A stretch of 64,000 bases of DNA from Enoplosus armatus (lineage: Eukaryota > Chordata > Actinopteri > Centrarchiformes > Enoplosidae). Within the stretch, counting starts at the first letter, position 1. Each line of letters starts with the position of its first letter. Shown here one piece after another: positions 1 to 11,760 of the stretch. Location of the stretch: positions 12,048,001 to 12,112,000 of the forward strand of contig NC_092183.1 in the NCBI RefSeq assembly GCF_043641665.1. Reading direction: 5' to 3'. The translations under genes were made by a program, and so were the position numbers. The notes under the pieces were generated by a model. It did not search any database, was not told where the DNA came from, and was given only the letters and a program-made list of their open reading frames with translations.

Positions 1-1004
1 TCCAAACGACAGTCCACATCATAATGGCCACCGGTCACCACCTGGGAAAACATAAAGACAGGAGGACCATGTATTCAGTAACAGTGACAAAATGTTTTTT
101 CCCAAACCATTATGAATTGTGTCAATTTGTACAGAGACAAAGAAGAAGGATAGACAATATGGACACAACACATATGATAGTCACATCTAAATCAGCCAAA
201 TGTTTAGTATTTTACTTGAAAGTTGTGAAAGATTTTGGTCATATTTCGGCATAAAAACTGTGAATGATGATATATTGATATAATTATGTCACAATACAAT
301 TCATGAAAAGACTTTAAAACAACATAATTAATAATTACCGGTCAGCCCTTGGAAAGACTGTGGCCTGTGGGGTCTGCTACTATGAACCTAAAGAAAGCTA
401 AAGGCCAAATACTGCTCTCTCTAAGATACACCATTTGTTGATCAGTATTACTGAGTTGGTTTTAATATTTGCTTTGACATGATTGTTGGGCAACTTCAGC
501 TTGTTACGAGAAAAAACACTAAAGAAAACTGTGCTGTTAGATTGCTGGTACAAAGACTGCAGGATATCTTAAACAAAACAACAAAGACAAACCACAAAAA
601 CTGGCACTCCCAGAGGTATATATGAAAATATGTACAAAACACATGATTTGTGTTATAATAATATTCATAAATCTGCTTACTGGTGCAACATTCAGATATA
701 GATGACCATAGAGATAGAAATTGTGCTTGTGCAAACAAAATTGAGCATCCATGCTACATTAATAAATACAATGGAAAAAAACTGCCAAAATCTCCCGTGT
801 GAAATAAATTAAAAAAAATAGTATTCTAGAAAGGTTACCATGTATTCATCACCATGTGTGTTAGTGTGTTGTACAATTTCCCCCCGGGGATCAATAAAGT
901 ATTTCTGATTCTGATAATCTTTGAAGTCTGATATTGCCTTCAAGAGGACTTCTTTAAAAATGGAAACTTCCCATGAGCTTAGGGAAGAAAGAAGACCCAC
1001 GTAC
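1..1004 (-). other. intron 1 of the tmed7-like gene (partial)
   Basis: Non-coding sequence downstream of the tmed7 donor. I found no second exon on the minus strand; the expected ITGGHYDVD continuation is absent. It is AT-rich and holds one copy of a LINE-type tail at about 871-916. Confidence 0.6.
871..916 (+). mobile_element. LINE-type 3' tail relic (copy 1)
   Basis: TACAATTTCCCCCCGGGG followed by ATCAATAAAGTATTTCTGATTCTGAT. The same string occurs twice more near 28.6 and 28.8 kb. The ending in repeated ATTCTG resembles the microsatellite-like 3' tails of teleost CR1/L2-type LINEs. The family name is from memory; the recurrence is seen directly. Confidence 0.6.
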
Positions 1005-1163
1005 CTGAAACTCCAGTGTACATTTTGTGCCGATGATGATGTCCTCGTAGAAACACTGCTTGGCATTGTCTGGTAGCTCAAAAGTTAGCTCGGAGCCCAG
1101 CACCCACCCACAGAGAAGCTGGGCCCACAGCACCTGCAACAGCACCCGAAAGGATCTGTACAT
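1005..1163 (-). CDS. tmed7: p24 family cargo receptor, first coding exon (partial gene)
   Basis: First coding exon of a transmembrane emp24-domain (p24) protein. These are type I membrane proteins that cycle between ER and Golgi in COPI/COPII vesicles and help select cargo. The 53 codons begin with a hydrophobic signal peptide (about residues 1-23, ending LLCGWVLG) and run into the start of the GOLD domain with [15 protein letters not shown] and GTKCTLEFQ. The FYEDI and TKCTLEF spellings match TMED7 better than TMED3, which as I recall has FHEEV and KFSLDYQ. The exon ends in frame (phase 0) at CAG before a GTACGT donor at 1004-999. The remaining GOLD domain, coiled coil, membrane helix and cytoplasmic tail must lie beyond the left edge. 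The ATG at 1163-1161 is the only one in frame before the signal peptide. The gene is divergent from mex3c. Confidence 0.82.
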
Positions 1164-2863
1164 CCTGAAGACCGAGAGCCAAGCTCCAAAGTAAAAAACC
1201 TAAGCAGACCTGCCGAAATAAACATAAGCAGACATCAAACTAAAACCAATACCGATGATGGCAAAAAGGCAAAAATGGTGACAAAGCAAACCCGGACATT
1301 GATATTAGCGACGAGTTGTTAGCTTAAAGCTAACTAGCTAGCTGACTGGCCTTTATATTTTAGAATCAGAAAGCCACTTGGAATTTGTAATATTTTCTTA
1401 TTGTTAATGTATTGGTGTATTATGGGCGCACTGTAGTCATTGAAATTTTAGTAAATGCAAGCAGTAACATTTCTTAATTTATTATTTTGTCTCAGGCAAC
1501 ATTAGCTACTCACCTCAAAGTGCTCACCCGGATGCGACTAATGCTAAGTAACGTATTACAAACGTGACAAGGCATTGGCTGTCATCTGTAAAATCCCGCC
1601 CCCTTGCTCACTCTCATTGGTCAAAAAATAAGAGGAGGAGCGCTTGCGAGATCACGTGGGCCACGTTCACATACTTGGAAAGCGTTTCTTCCTTTTTCAA
1701 CACACTCCAACGTGGCTGCTACTTAACAGACTGTGGTTAAATACAATACTGCATCTGAAAATGATGTTGTGTTTGGCAGTTTACACGATAACTTAAATGT
1801 ACTTAAATGGCTGGTATATTGAAAATGTATTCGAATTTGTATACAAATACAAAATATCTAATTATTTCAGTGCCCAGGAAACCATTTTGTTTTATTATGA
1901 GACCTATGAGATGTTTATGGCTATGCTGATGATAATGTCCACAGGAAGGGTGTAGTACAGTAACAAAACTCAGTAGGTGAAGTTCCTTCCCATGGAGGGC
2001 ATCTGTGTCAGACTGAAACTGCTCCAGCTTGTTTCTGAGTTGGACAACCGGTTATGTTTTTGGAATGGACAGTCTCTATATCAACTCTGTGGAAGCTCAC
2101 TATTGGGTAATGTTTTGTCCTGTAAAGTTGTGGTCCTACTCAGTTGTCTTCAAACAACAGTATCTTTGGACACTTCCTATGGCCTGAGCTTACAGCCATG
2201 GATGGTTGACATGGGGTCAGACACACGTTTGTCTAGTGACTGCTACTGCATTGCCAATATATATACTTTCCTTACCCTCAAGCTAAGCATTATAATAAAA
2301 CGTTACTTCTTTCTGCTTTTTTCTCTTGATCTCTCCTTGTACATTTTCTAAATGGAATTGTTTTTTGGTAGGTTTAATACATTGTTCAAACAAACGAACC
2401 ATCATGTCTTTCTACCTGTGTCTCTCTCTTGCTCTGGTAAAAAAAAAAAACATGCGTCCTTCCCGCCAGGTGCCTTTCCTGTCGGCCTCACATACAATAC
2501 AATAAACAAAATAACTACTGCTAATAATAATAATAATAATCAAATAGTGAAATGGTTTCTACAAATATATTATAATGAATTATCGTCATGACACCCCACC
2601 CCTGTATGATGCGCGCTGAGTGCGTCTTCCTGACAGTTGTGGATACACGTCTGACCCCAAAACAGAATCTCGCGTGAACCAGCAATACGAGATTACAGTG
2701 TTGGAGGGGAGGGCTGCATGGAGAGCTGGAAAGACAAAACAAAAGCCACACATTTCAACCAACAGGCGCTGGTCGCTTTTTATTTTTTTGTAAACCAAAA
2801 CTAATTTGATTCATTATTCGTATCGATTACCGTTTAAAGGCAATATTATACAAGTTTTGCACC
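1164..2863. promoter_or_regulatory. divergent intergenic region between tmed7 and mex3c
   Basis: About 1.7 kb between two divergent start codons, so it should hold both promoters. On the tmed7 side, 1600-1670 has an ATTGG (inverted CCAAT) near 1616 and a CACGTG E-box at 1653-1658 in locally CpG-containing sequence. The 5' UTR of tmed7 probably lies within 1164-1250. On the mex3c side no clear TATA box is evident. The middle (1750-2580) is AT-rich, with an A run near 2440 and a (TAA)n run near 2521-2540, and shows no gene. Confidence 0.5.
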
Positions 2864-3512
2864 ATGCCTAGTAGCACGTCTTTGCTGGAAGCTGACGAGG
2901 GAGAGTCCGAGGTACCACCGCCACTAGTGCACGCTTTCGCCGGTATGGGCCTTGAGGAGCACCACGGCACCCAGAGCCAGACCGCCGAACAAGCAGACGA
3001 GAGCCTCTCCTTTCACCATCACCACCACCAGCTCCCCCCGGTTTCTCATTTTAACCTCCTCGGTACGGTCCTAGACTTGAAGCCCCTGCCTCCCCACCGG
3101 CCGCCCTCTGGAGATGAAGTGAACATAACAGCAGCACCGGAGGACGAAGAGCCAGAAGTTGTAACGTTAGCCGCCGACTTCTCGGGCTGCACCGGTAGCT
3201 CGTTGCTAGCGCAGGCCCACCGCCACCAACACCTATCATCGGGGCCGAGTGGCTCCGTGGTGCCGTCCGGGATGGAGCCACCGCACGTCGAAACGGTCTT
3301 GTTGTACAACGGAGACGAGCGGGATGACACCGGGGTCGGCGGCAGCGCCCTACCTCCCGCTAACAGCATGGCGCTGCTACCGCCCGGCGTGTACGGGGAG
3401 TCGGGCTACGAGGCCGAGCCTTCGCTGTTGAATCGGCGAAAGAGCGTCAACACGACTGAGTGTGTGGCCGTGCCGAGCTCCGAGCACGTTGCTGAGATTG
3501 TTGGCAGGCAGG
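2864..3512 (+). CDS. mex3c: mex3c exon 1: N-terminal region and start of KH1
   Basis: Encodes residues 1-216 plus one base. It is GC- and CpG-rich compared with its surroundings. It contains the motifs FHHHHHQ and [10 protein letters not shown], a long acidic/proline-rich stretch, then [19 protein letters not shown] and the first KH1 strand and helix, ending inside the GRQG loop. Donor GGTGAGT; phase 1. Confidence 0.93.
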
Positions 3513-6500
3513 GTGAGTCGTTGTTGTTTTTCGGATGGTTTTAGTTGGAATTATTAGCTAATTCAAGATGCTAATGGGAGTTTGGACAAAACTTGGTGGG
3601 AAGATTCAGATAGCAGCAAATTAAGCTATACACAAGAATAAAAACAGGGCAGTGAATGTAATAAAAAGTTAATTAAATGATTACGACATAACGTTAGAAT
3701 ATAAAGAAAATGTATTTACGATAAAACACGTAACGTTAGCTAAATTGTAGGGTTTTTTTGTCGCAAGCGAGAACTAACGTTAGCTAACTAGTAACTTGTT
3801 GTCACCCGCACTAGCATGAATGAGAACGCGCTATTTTACATAATAAGCTGGGTTTTAACTATTTTCTAAGTTACATTTTTTAATGGGACATCTGTCTAGC
3901 TCTATCTAGTTTAAATATTATAAATGATTTATAATTAAACCAAACTATCATATATAACTTTCAGCTACAACAAATAATGTTATCTTGAAACCAGCTAGCT
4001 AGCTTAGCACTCCTCCTAACTGGGTCAACAACACCCTCGCCCAACACCCTCAACAAAAGTTTACATCACAAGTTTTATCAGCCAGCAGGTCGCTCTGTGT
4101 CTTCTCGCTTTGCCAGCTCGGCTGTATTAAGGATGTTTTGTCTGTGCTTCGCGGACAGTGAGCAGGTCCTCAGCCGTACCTTGTCTTGCTAAATGAGGCT
4201 TGGCTTTGTCTCGGTGGAGGACATGAAGAGCAGAGTGTTGGTCACCATTGCTTTGCCACATCAGCTGTTGGTTATAGTTAGCTCCGTGACATAACGTAAG
4301 ACTTCTGAGTTCCACTAAACACGACTGGCTTTTCTTAGATATCCAACGCCTTTATCTGGTCTTTTACATAAACTTTACATAGCTCAATGGTAGGTTGGGG
4401 GAGTGTTATTATGTCGTATTTGAGACCAGTTGGGGGAGGGTGCACAGACTGCAGTGTTGACAACAACAGGAAATGGCTCTGGTAATGATGTTGGACTCTC
4501 AACCACTGCTGAAAGGAATATTTAATTTATAAGCTATGCAACTTTTACATGGCATTAGTGACTGGAAACTGAAATAGCGTGTGCCATGATATTTTATTAG
4601 TTCAATTTGGAGATACTGATGATCAAAGTTTAATAATATGTTTGTAATGTAATTGGAAATAATCCAACTTTCCCCTGCCTTTCCGTGCCTCTCTCTAACT
4701 TGCCCCCGAAAGGCTGTAAGATTAAGGCACTTCGAGGCAAAACCAACACCTACATTAAGACACCAGTGAGGGGAGAGCAGCCTGTCTTTGTTGTGACGGG
4801 ACGCAAAGAAGACGTGGCCATGGCTAAGAGGGAGATCCTGTCAGCAGCCGAGCACTTCTCCCTCATCAGAGCCTCTCGAAACAAGACTGGCCCCCTGTCT
4901 GCTGTAACCGGTCCAGGTACCCCCTCTCTACCTGGACAGACGACCATTCAGGTCAGCAAGCACGTAATTATGAGTCATAGTGTCGTTCAGTGTTAATGTG
5001 ATTCACTGCATGAGACTGTCCATTTCATATCTTGAAGTGCCGTGTTTCTAATAACTAAGTGAGCACATTTGTTTTATAAATGAGGCTATCTGTGTTTTAT
5101 GTCTTAGGTTGTCATTTAAAGTGTGTATGGTTAACCTGTGTCATTTCAACCCTATAGGTGCGGGTACCATATCGTGTTGTAGGGCTGGTCGTGGGTCCCA
5201 AAGGTGAGTCTTTTGATTCATCTTGTGTTTCAGATAAACGTTGTTTGCTCCAGTCGCTGGAATTGATGCTGTAAAGAGAGGTCATACGACTTAAGCTTTG
5301 GCATTTGTTTTCATAGTGTTTTTTAGCATAAATGGAAAAACAACAAGCTCGTACAATGCTAGTAAACACATGTATTTTTAGACATAATGTGTTTCATACC
5401 GGCAGAGCAAGTCTCATTTCCTCATCAGGCTCAACGTACAGAGTAAATCTGTATTTTGGAAGTTATGTTAAGCTTTTAGATTTGTTTTAGGAAAAGTCAA
5501 CTCCTAAAAGGTGATTCTGTTCACATTTAACTTTTATGAAAGTAATGCTCTGCTTTATTTCTGACTAATAAATGAGCCACATTGCTGTAATAGTCCATAC
5601 GTAATAAGTTTTGGTTTCTTTCTGAGCATTGAAAGGAAAATGTGAATTGTCTAATGGATAACAAGAGTTTTTGAAAGAGTTTTAATGTGCTCAGCTCTAC
5701 TCTTGGAGGTACCATTTTGCCCTCTAAGAGTCTTTAACCCCTTGCCCTGTTGACATTACCACCTCAGTGTCAGAAAACCCTGAGGTTGATTTGTAAATTG
5801 AACTACAGTGGTTCTCAACCATGTGCCATTAGGCTAGAGAGGGTGAGGTAACAAGTCAAAATTACATCAAATTTAAAAATAGTGATGAAACGCTGTGTCA
5901 CACACACAAACGCAAGAGGCATTGCGGAATTTTACTATTTAATTTTTGGTGTTTACAAGTACTGAGATAAAAAATGTCTCTTTGCCCATTAATTGAGGCA
6001 CATTAATTTTGTGAATGCACTCCAGGATTTGTTTCTGCACTTCTGTTTTTAAATGTTTATCCTTGAGCCATATGTCAAAAGGAAAGGTAAGACATTCATT
6101 CTTTTTCAGATGTATAGAATTGACATTTGAGAAGGTTCTTACACTAGACTGAAACTCACGGTCTTGTGGTTAGGTGGTATGCGCTTCAGCCAGCTGAGTC
6201 ACCAGGACAGCCTGCATTCAGTGCTATAATTATTGCACAGCTGTGCGTCTTCCAGTTTCAATGTCAGATATGATTGTTAGAAAAAGCAAGTGTCATTACT
6301 GAAAATATATATTGCTGTTAATGCGACTGTGCACTCTGCTTGGGCTAATTTGTCAACTTGACACAATCAGGTCAAGCTGTAGTTAAGAAGCAACAATGAA
6401 GCGCACAGATCTGTTAACTGTTTTTTCTTTCAGATTTTCTCCAGCTAATGCATTCAGCACTATTAATACTTAACCATTCTTTGCGTTCGACAGTTCTCTT

Positions 6501-8188
6501 CTTCGCTGTGCCATTTGTTAATGCTCAGATTTGTATTTCCCAGGAATGCTCATACATGTGGAACTAAATTTAATTGTGCGCTCTTGACATTCATGTGGCC
6601 ATGTGATCAGAGCAGTTATTTAAACTTGGTGTTAAACTGACAATTGTTACAGTACAGGGGTCTTGGTCTGGTCATATCTTTCAGGGGCAACCATCAAACG
6701 TATTCAGCAACAGACCCACACCTACATCGTTACTCCGAGTCGTGACAAAGAGCCAGTGTTCGAGGTCACCGGGATGCCTGAGAACGTGGACAGGGCGAGG
6801 GATGAGATAGAGGCGCACATCGCCCTCCGCACAGGAACCTGCGGAGGCATTGAGGCTCCTGGTGCAGACAACAATGACTTTCAATTCAACGGGACAGACG
6901 TCAGCTTTGAGAGTTCTGCAGCAGCAGTTGTGTTGGGGGAGGCTGGGTGGCTTCATGCTGGTGCATCATCACCGGGTGGTGGTGGCCTGCTGCCAATGAC
7001 CATCAATGGTACTCAGCGAATCAATAGCAATATTAACAGTGGTGTCAGGATGTCTTCCACCTACCGCAATGACAGCTCCAGTTCCCTGGGCAGTGGCTCC
7101 AGCTCAGCTGATTCTTTCCACGGCAGCGGTAATGGTAATCGGATGGCCGATTTCAGCCCAACCTGTGCGTTTAATGCCAATGCTAACAACAACAACAGTA
7201 ATGGCGGCAGTGCAAGTTTCTGGTTTGGGGAGAGCCTTCTTCCTGTGGGGTCTGAGGAGCTGGTCAGCCTGGGAGGTGGAGGCTCCTCCTCAGGATTTGA
7301 CCCGTTAACCATCTCCACTGCCCAAGCCTCGCACCCTGCTGCACAGCCACAAATCTGGAGCCCCTTTGTGGACCAACAGCCCCCACAGGCCTTCGATGCT
7401 CGTCAATCTCAGGTAGGTGAAATTCAGTGGGACCTTATAGTTTATGGCCTCCCGATTCAAATGTGATCTTTTGCCTTTTTATCCTCTTATTCAAGACATT
7501 ATGCAGTGGGTGTTAGGTATGAACCTATTGATTGCCTCATGTACCAAGTTTACTTGATGTCACAGGTTACTGCTGTGATTATTGATAAAAAGAAAGATAA
7601 GGGCTCTTTTTAATACTCATGGTGACATGCCTGTCTGTATTTCTGTACATACATCTTGTGAGCGAGCTTATTACACTTATTTGGTAGCTGGTAGTGTGTT
7701 CTTAAACAGGAATTTTTAAGATGCTATATTTTTTATGAAGATGGTCATCTAATGACTGTTGTCATCAACATCTCCAGACCAGCCAGCCTGGGACGCCCCG
7801 GCTCTCGCCAACCTTCTCTGGGACAGAAGCCTTGGAGCACCCTCAGGCCCAGCGTGTTCTCCGAGGGCCTTTTGGCTCGGCTGGGACCCTCGATGCCCAC
7901 AGGTTCCCCTCTTACAGCTCGGCCTTCTCCTCTTCCAGTGAAAGCACCGCCTCCTCTTCCTCCCCTCCTGAATCCTCCCTCTCCTATCGACCGGGGCTCG
8001 GATCAGCAGTGAGAGGACAGGAGATATGTATCCACTGTATGGATAACCAGGTGATCGCAGCCTTGGTTCCCTGTGGCCATAACCTCTTCTGTCTAGATTG
8101 TGCCACCCACATATGCCAGGGTCCAGATGCTGTTTGCCCTGTGTGCCTGTCCCCAGTCACACAGGCCATTCAGCTCCGCAACATGTGA
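2864..8188 (+). CDS. mex3c: RNA-binding E3 ubiquitin ligase MEX3C, complete gene in five coding exons
   Basis: Joined exons: 2864-3512, 4713-4951, 5158-5203, 6685-7412, 7778-8188 (2073 nt, 690 residues plus stop). MEX3 proteins bind mRNA through two KH domains and can ubiquitinate partners through a C-terminal RING; they shuttle between nucleus and cytoplasm. Order: acidic, low-complexity N-terminus with a His run and [10 protein letters not shown] (about residues 1-195), KH1 (about 200-265, loop GRQG), KH2 (about 297-365, loop GPKG), Ser/Asn-rich disordered region, RING (about 638-677). Assignment to paralogue C rests on [28 protein letters not shown] and the C-terminal VTQAIQL. All splice sites are GT-AG and phases match at each junction. 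The ATG has a good context (ACCATGC). Human MEX3C is, as I recall, about 659 residues. The many introns are unusual for the family. Confidence 0.93.
3513..4712 (+). other. mex3c intron 1
   Basis: 1200 bases, AT-rich, no coding or RNA signal seen. Many GCTAGC/TTAGCTAA-type words near 3770-4010. Acceptor CCCGAAAG at 4705-4712, with a pyrimidine stretch at about 4670-4700. Confidence 0.85.
4713..4951 (+). CDS. mex3c: mex3c exon 2: rest of KH1 and inter-KH linker
   Basis: Encodes residues 217-296: [20 protein letters not shown], then [20 protein letters not shown] of KH1, and the linker to PGQTTIQ. It begins phase 1 and ends phase 0 at CAG before GTCAGC. A 206-base intron (4952-5157) follows. 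Confidence 0.93.
5158..5203 (+). CDS. mex3c: mex3c exon 3: 46-nt exon, first half of KH2
   Basis: Only 46 nt: [15 protein letters not shown] plus the first base of Gly. It is bounded by CCTATAG and GGTGAGTC. The exact family string [16 protein letters not shown] and phase continuity (0 in, 1 out) on both sides make this secure despite the size. Confidence 0.93.
5204..6684 (+). other. mex3c intron 3
   Basis: 1481 bases between the two halves of KH2. AT-rich. It contains a possible tRNA-derived SINE fragment at 6147-6210 on the minus strand. Acceptor ATCTTTCAG at 6676-6684. Confidence 0.85.
6147..6210 (-). mobile_element. possible tRNA-derived SINE head
   Basis: On the minus strand, a box A-like TGACTCAGCTGGC (6201-6189) is followed about 42 bases later by a box B-like GTGAGTTTCAGTC (6159-6147). 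This resembles the spacing of a pol III tRNA promoter. Box B is degenerate, so it is a relic at best. Confidence 0.35.
6685..7412 (+). CDS. mex3c: mex3c exon 4: second half of KH2 and disordered region
   Basis: Starts phase 1 with [20 protein letters not shown] and continues through [20 protein letters not shown], completing KH2. Then comes a Ser/Asn/Gly-rich disordered segment with the paralogue-C markers [36 protein letters not shown] and IWSPF. Ends phase 0 at CAG before GTAGGT. Confidence 0.93.
7413..7777 (+). other. mex3c intron 4
   Basis: 365 bases, AT-rich, nothing else recognised. Acceptor CATCTCCAG at 7769-7777. Confidence 0.88.
7778..8188 (+). CDS. mex3c: mex3c exon 5: Ser-rich region, RING finger, stop
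   Basis: 136 codons plus TGA. Starts [13 protein letters not shown], then a Ser-rich stretch ending SSSPPESS. The RING follows: the Cys/His ligands CIHC, CGH, CLDC and CPVC fit the C3HC4 spacing used by MEX3 proteins. [14 protein letters not shown] is the family core. The C-terminus reads [10 protein letters not shown], close to but slightly different from the human ending. Confidence 0.94.
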   Translation, partial: TSQPGTPRLSPTFSGTEALEHPQAQRVLRGPFGSAGTLDAHRFPSYSSAFSSSSESTASSSSPPESSLSYRPGLGSAVRGQEICIHCMDNQVIAALVPCGHNLFCLDCATHICQGPDAVCPVCLSPVTQAIQLRNM

Positions 8189-8503
8189 TTTTAATCCATT
8201 AACCTTGATGGCTGATGATCAGCCTCCCCAACACTTCCAATTCATAACGTGTGGGGAAATTACAAAACTGACTCCAAATCAGCAGCTAGGTGTGTCCTCA
8301 CCCCAGTTTTGTCCAAGCTGGTGTTTGGTTGACGAAGGTGGGGAAGAATAGGTGAATAAGGAATGATCTGTATTTAGGGCATGTGTTAGGGTGTCCAGCC
8401 CGTTCATGTGCCTGCTATTGTGAAGTCTTCTTCCTTGATTGATTGATCAATGGGAGGGTTGGAAACTCTCTGTGTAGCATTGGGTGGGGTGGGATATATA
8501 CAT

Positions 8504-8508
<5 letters not shown>

Positions 8509-8563
<55 letters not shown>

Positions 8564-8568
8564 TTTTT
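8509..8568. repeat. (AT)23 microsatellite followed by T14
   Basis: Uninterrupted AT dinucleotides at 8509-8554, then a T run at 8555-8568, inside the probable mex3c 3' UTR. Confidence 0.95.
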
Positions 8569-11500
8569 GTTCATCGTGATTTTTGATTTAAATTTTCTTC
8601 TCCCTGAAACATCTAGTTATCAGTTTCTGCCTACCTACATTTTATTAAAAATTTTAATGTACTTTGAATTCTATTAGATACATGATGTTGGCTTTTGGGT
8701 CAAAGTTTTTCTTTTTGTCTACATCTCAAAAGTTTTATCCATTTAAAAAACATTTTTCGCTGCTACATTTGTTTTTATGTGCTGAAATATGGCCCAGCCC
8801 CATTGCCTCTCAATTATTGTGCTCACGGCAGGAAACTTTGAGGAAAAAAGAGGTGAGCATGTTTACATATAGTGAGTCCCACATATGAATATGTATAAAT
8901 TAATAGTATTCTCGTGGTTACCACAGAATTTGAATGCCTACTGTAGTAAACTGGATATAATGTATACATGCCACATTATCCTGGCAAATGCCACTGTATC
9001 CCAGATAATTTGCGTAAATATTATCAGGCCTAGCGAAGTACTTTAAACAGAAGTTGATGTTTACATGCTCCAGATCATAAATCTCAAGTTTTTTGAGCAT
9101 CGCTGATATTAAAAGCATATTGATAAACATGCTAACACACCCACAGAGGGTTTTTAAACCAAGTGGGTCAAACCCGCAATTACAAAGATGACACACTCCA
9201 ATGGCAACCTCTTGTTGCCTCTGGTTTCTTTCCTTCCCAGATTAGAACCAACGAGTGGTTAACTCCTTTTTGTACCAGGATGTTACACCAATTCAGCATC
9301 GCCACGTTGCTTTCCATTTTTACTTTAAAAAACTGTTTACGGTAAACTTGTGCCTAAGTCCGTTCGGAGTAAACAAAAAGAAACAACTGTTCAGCAGACA
9401 CACAGTGTTGCTCTGTCTTAAAACAAACTTGTGGCCTTTTTGGAAAGCCTGTAATTAACTGACAACACTATCTACAAATCCAGATTTTGGCTTGAAAGAA
9501 CACAAGCTGACAGACCGAGGTCTTAATGTATTAGTCGAAGTTCAATCTCTTAAATGAATCTTGGTGGAACAAAGATTATATCACAGGGATGTTTTCTTTT
9601 GCTTCCTATTTTGTCGAGCCTTTCTCAAGTATTTACCACGTATTTTATTTTTTTAGCACCAAACACTCCCATTTAGTTTATTTCTGTTTTCATATTTCTT
9701 TCCCTCATTGTTTTTTTTTTTCCTTTTTGTTTATATCTCGATTACATCCTTGTTTGGGAAACCATGTGCTGGTTTTCAGCCAGAAAGATGTGCACAGCTG
9801 GTACCTTTTGGTAACATTCCTCCTCCCCTGTATTGCAGCCACTTTAGTAGATGGTATAAGTATGGATAATTAATAGTTCAACCTCACCTGGGAGCCAGAG
9901 GCGCTGATATTCTATGAAACTCTACTATGATGACCGCTGTAATCTGGAACAAACCCTCGTATTGTACAGTCGGTTTGCTGACTTTTCAGCCATCTCAATA
10001 GGATCCTTTTTTCACTTGAATGTTCTTTCACTTGAACTGCTCCACCCTGTGGCCGTCTTGTGACAGCCATTTTGTTTCCTTGTTGGTAAGCAGTCAGTAA
10101 ATAAAAAATAACAAAAACGTTTTTAAATCCATTGGGATGCAAAATTGAGACGAAGGCCAACTTTTTACTTTGGCTTTACTTTGTTTTTATTTAATGCCAT
10201 GTCTTGTCTACCAGGCCTATGCAAAAATCGTCTCAGTATGTTAACTTCTCGAGGAAGCACTAGATAAATTAAACTCCTCTTGTTTTAATTACAGAGATCA
10301 AACAATCTTTGGCTTAAACTTGTAGACAGACAATCCCTTCTGTTTTTTCTACTACATTTCAGTCTGGGTTAACCTTCATGACCTGCTTTAATGCAATCGT
10401 GATGTTTCAATGGTACACACTTTGCTTCTCATGTTTCATCAGCTAACTTGCCGTTGTCACAGACTCCCCCATATCTTATCACAGTATTGACTACATGGGA
10501 CTCCAAACACATTCAGATTTTTGTTTTTCCCCCCTTCAACGTGTTCACCTGTTCGTTCCTCCGCCTGAAAAGCGAAGAGAAAAAGTACAAATTGGTGGAA
10601 ATCATCTCAAATCTTAGCTTTAAACACCAGTGTCTCTAGGCTTTGTTTTACAGGATTGAATGAGTTGATGGACATTTCGAAGGGGAAGCGGCTGGAATGA
10701 TTTCATCTTGAACTGTGCTGACACTACATAAGGTCAATACTGTTGCTTTACCGTGTGGACATTGGACTGCAGTCCCTCAAGCATTCCAGCTGTAAACAGT
10801 ATTTGGGAGTAATTCCATCGCTTAGCTCTGTTTCCAAAATACCGTCTCTTTCATGGATTGAGCTTTCTTGAGGAAATGGAACCAAACGAGTCCCAAAAGT
10901 GCAAAAAACCCCATCTGCTTCTGCCCCCTCTGGTCTTCTCTCCGTCCTTTTTATTTGACTTCTCTCAGCTCTACGAAGGGTCGATCTCTCTTTGCTCTCT
11001 TTCTCTCTCAGAGGGAATGCAATACACTGTTGGCCCCCATGTTTATTGACATTTTTTGTGTATGTATTATATAATATTACTGTTAATGACTGATAAATAT
11101 ACAGAACTTATTTTTATTTTGTTACATTTCATATATATACATAAATATCTATATTAAAATGTTTACAATAAGATTTTTAAATTTCTTTTTTTTTTTTCTT
11201 TTTTTTTTTACTTTTCTCTGAGTGATTAAGTGAATGAAGAGTTGGAAACCCAGAAATGTTGCAGGAGGTTGTCAATGCTATCTGCTTGTAGTCTAGTTAT
11301 TAGTTTACAGTATTGATGATAATAGTACTGATAGCTGCCGTTAAAAATAGTGGAAAATGGAATGTGCATCACAAGCATGTCTTCATAATGTACCGCCAAT
11401 GTAAAACGTCACACTGCAACTGTAAAAAGGCCAAGGATTCAAGCTGCCTGTCAATGTCTGTACGCCACCAAATTAAGAACGGTATACTGTACAATGTATC

Positions 11501-11754
11501 TTAGATTATCTATATATAAATACATATATTGTTAAGCTGTACCAACAGTTCAAAGTATTTGCTAATTTTACTACACTTTTGTTATGTATATGTAGGGGAG
11601 TCTTATGGCATATAAATTCTTCAAATTGAGTCAGGAGTTTAAAAGCAGACTATATTTTATAATGGCCTTTAAGTTATTGCGGCCAAAGCACTGATATTAT
11701 ATATTTGCTGTAAAGAGAATTTAAGAGTTTTATTTTTCTGATATTAAAGTTACT

Positions 11755-11760
11755 TAATAA
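11755..11760 (+). terminator. poly(A) signal for mex3c
   Basis: AATAAA within ACTTAATAAAGACGG, at the end of a long AT-rich stretch. It is the best canonical signal before the convergent smad4 transcript. Cleavage would be expected about 15-25 bases downstream. Confidence 0.55.

Noticed and set aside
1977..2351. 124-residue plus-strand frame between tmed7 and mex3c
   Set aside because: No family resemblance, no Kozak context, AT-rich composition and Leu/Ser bias of random sequence.
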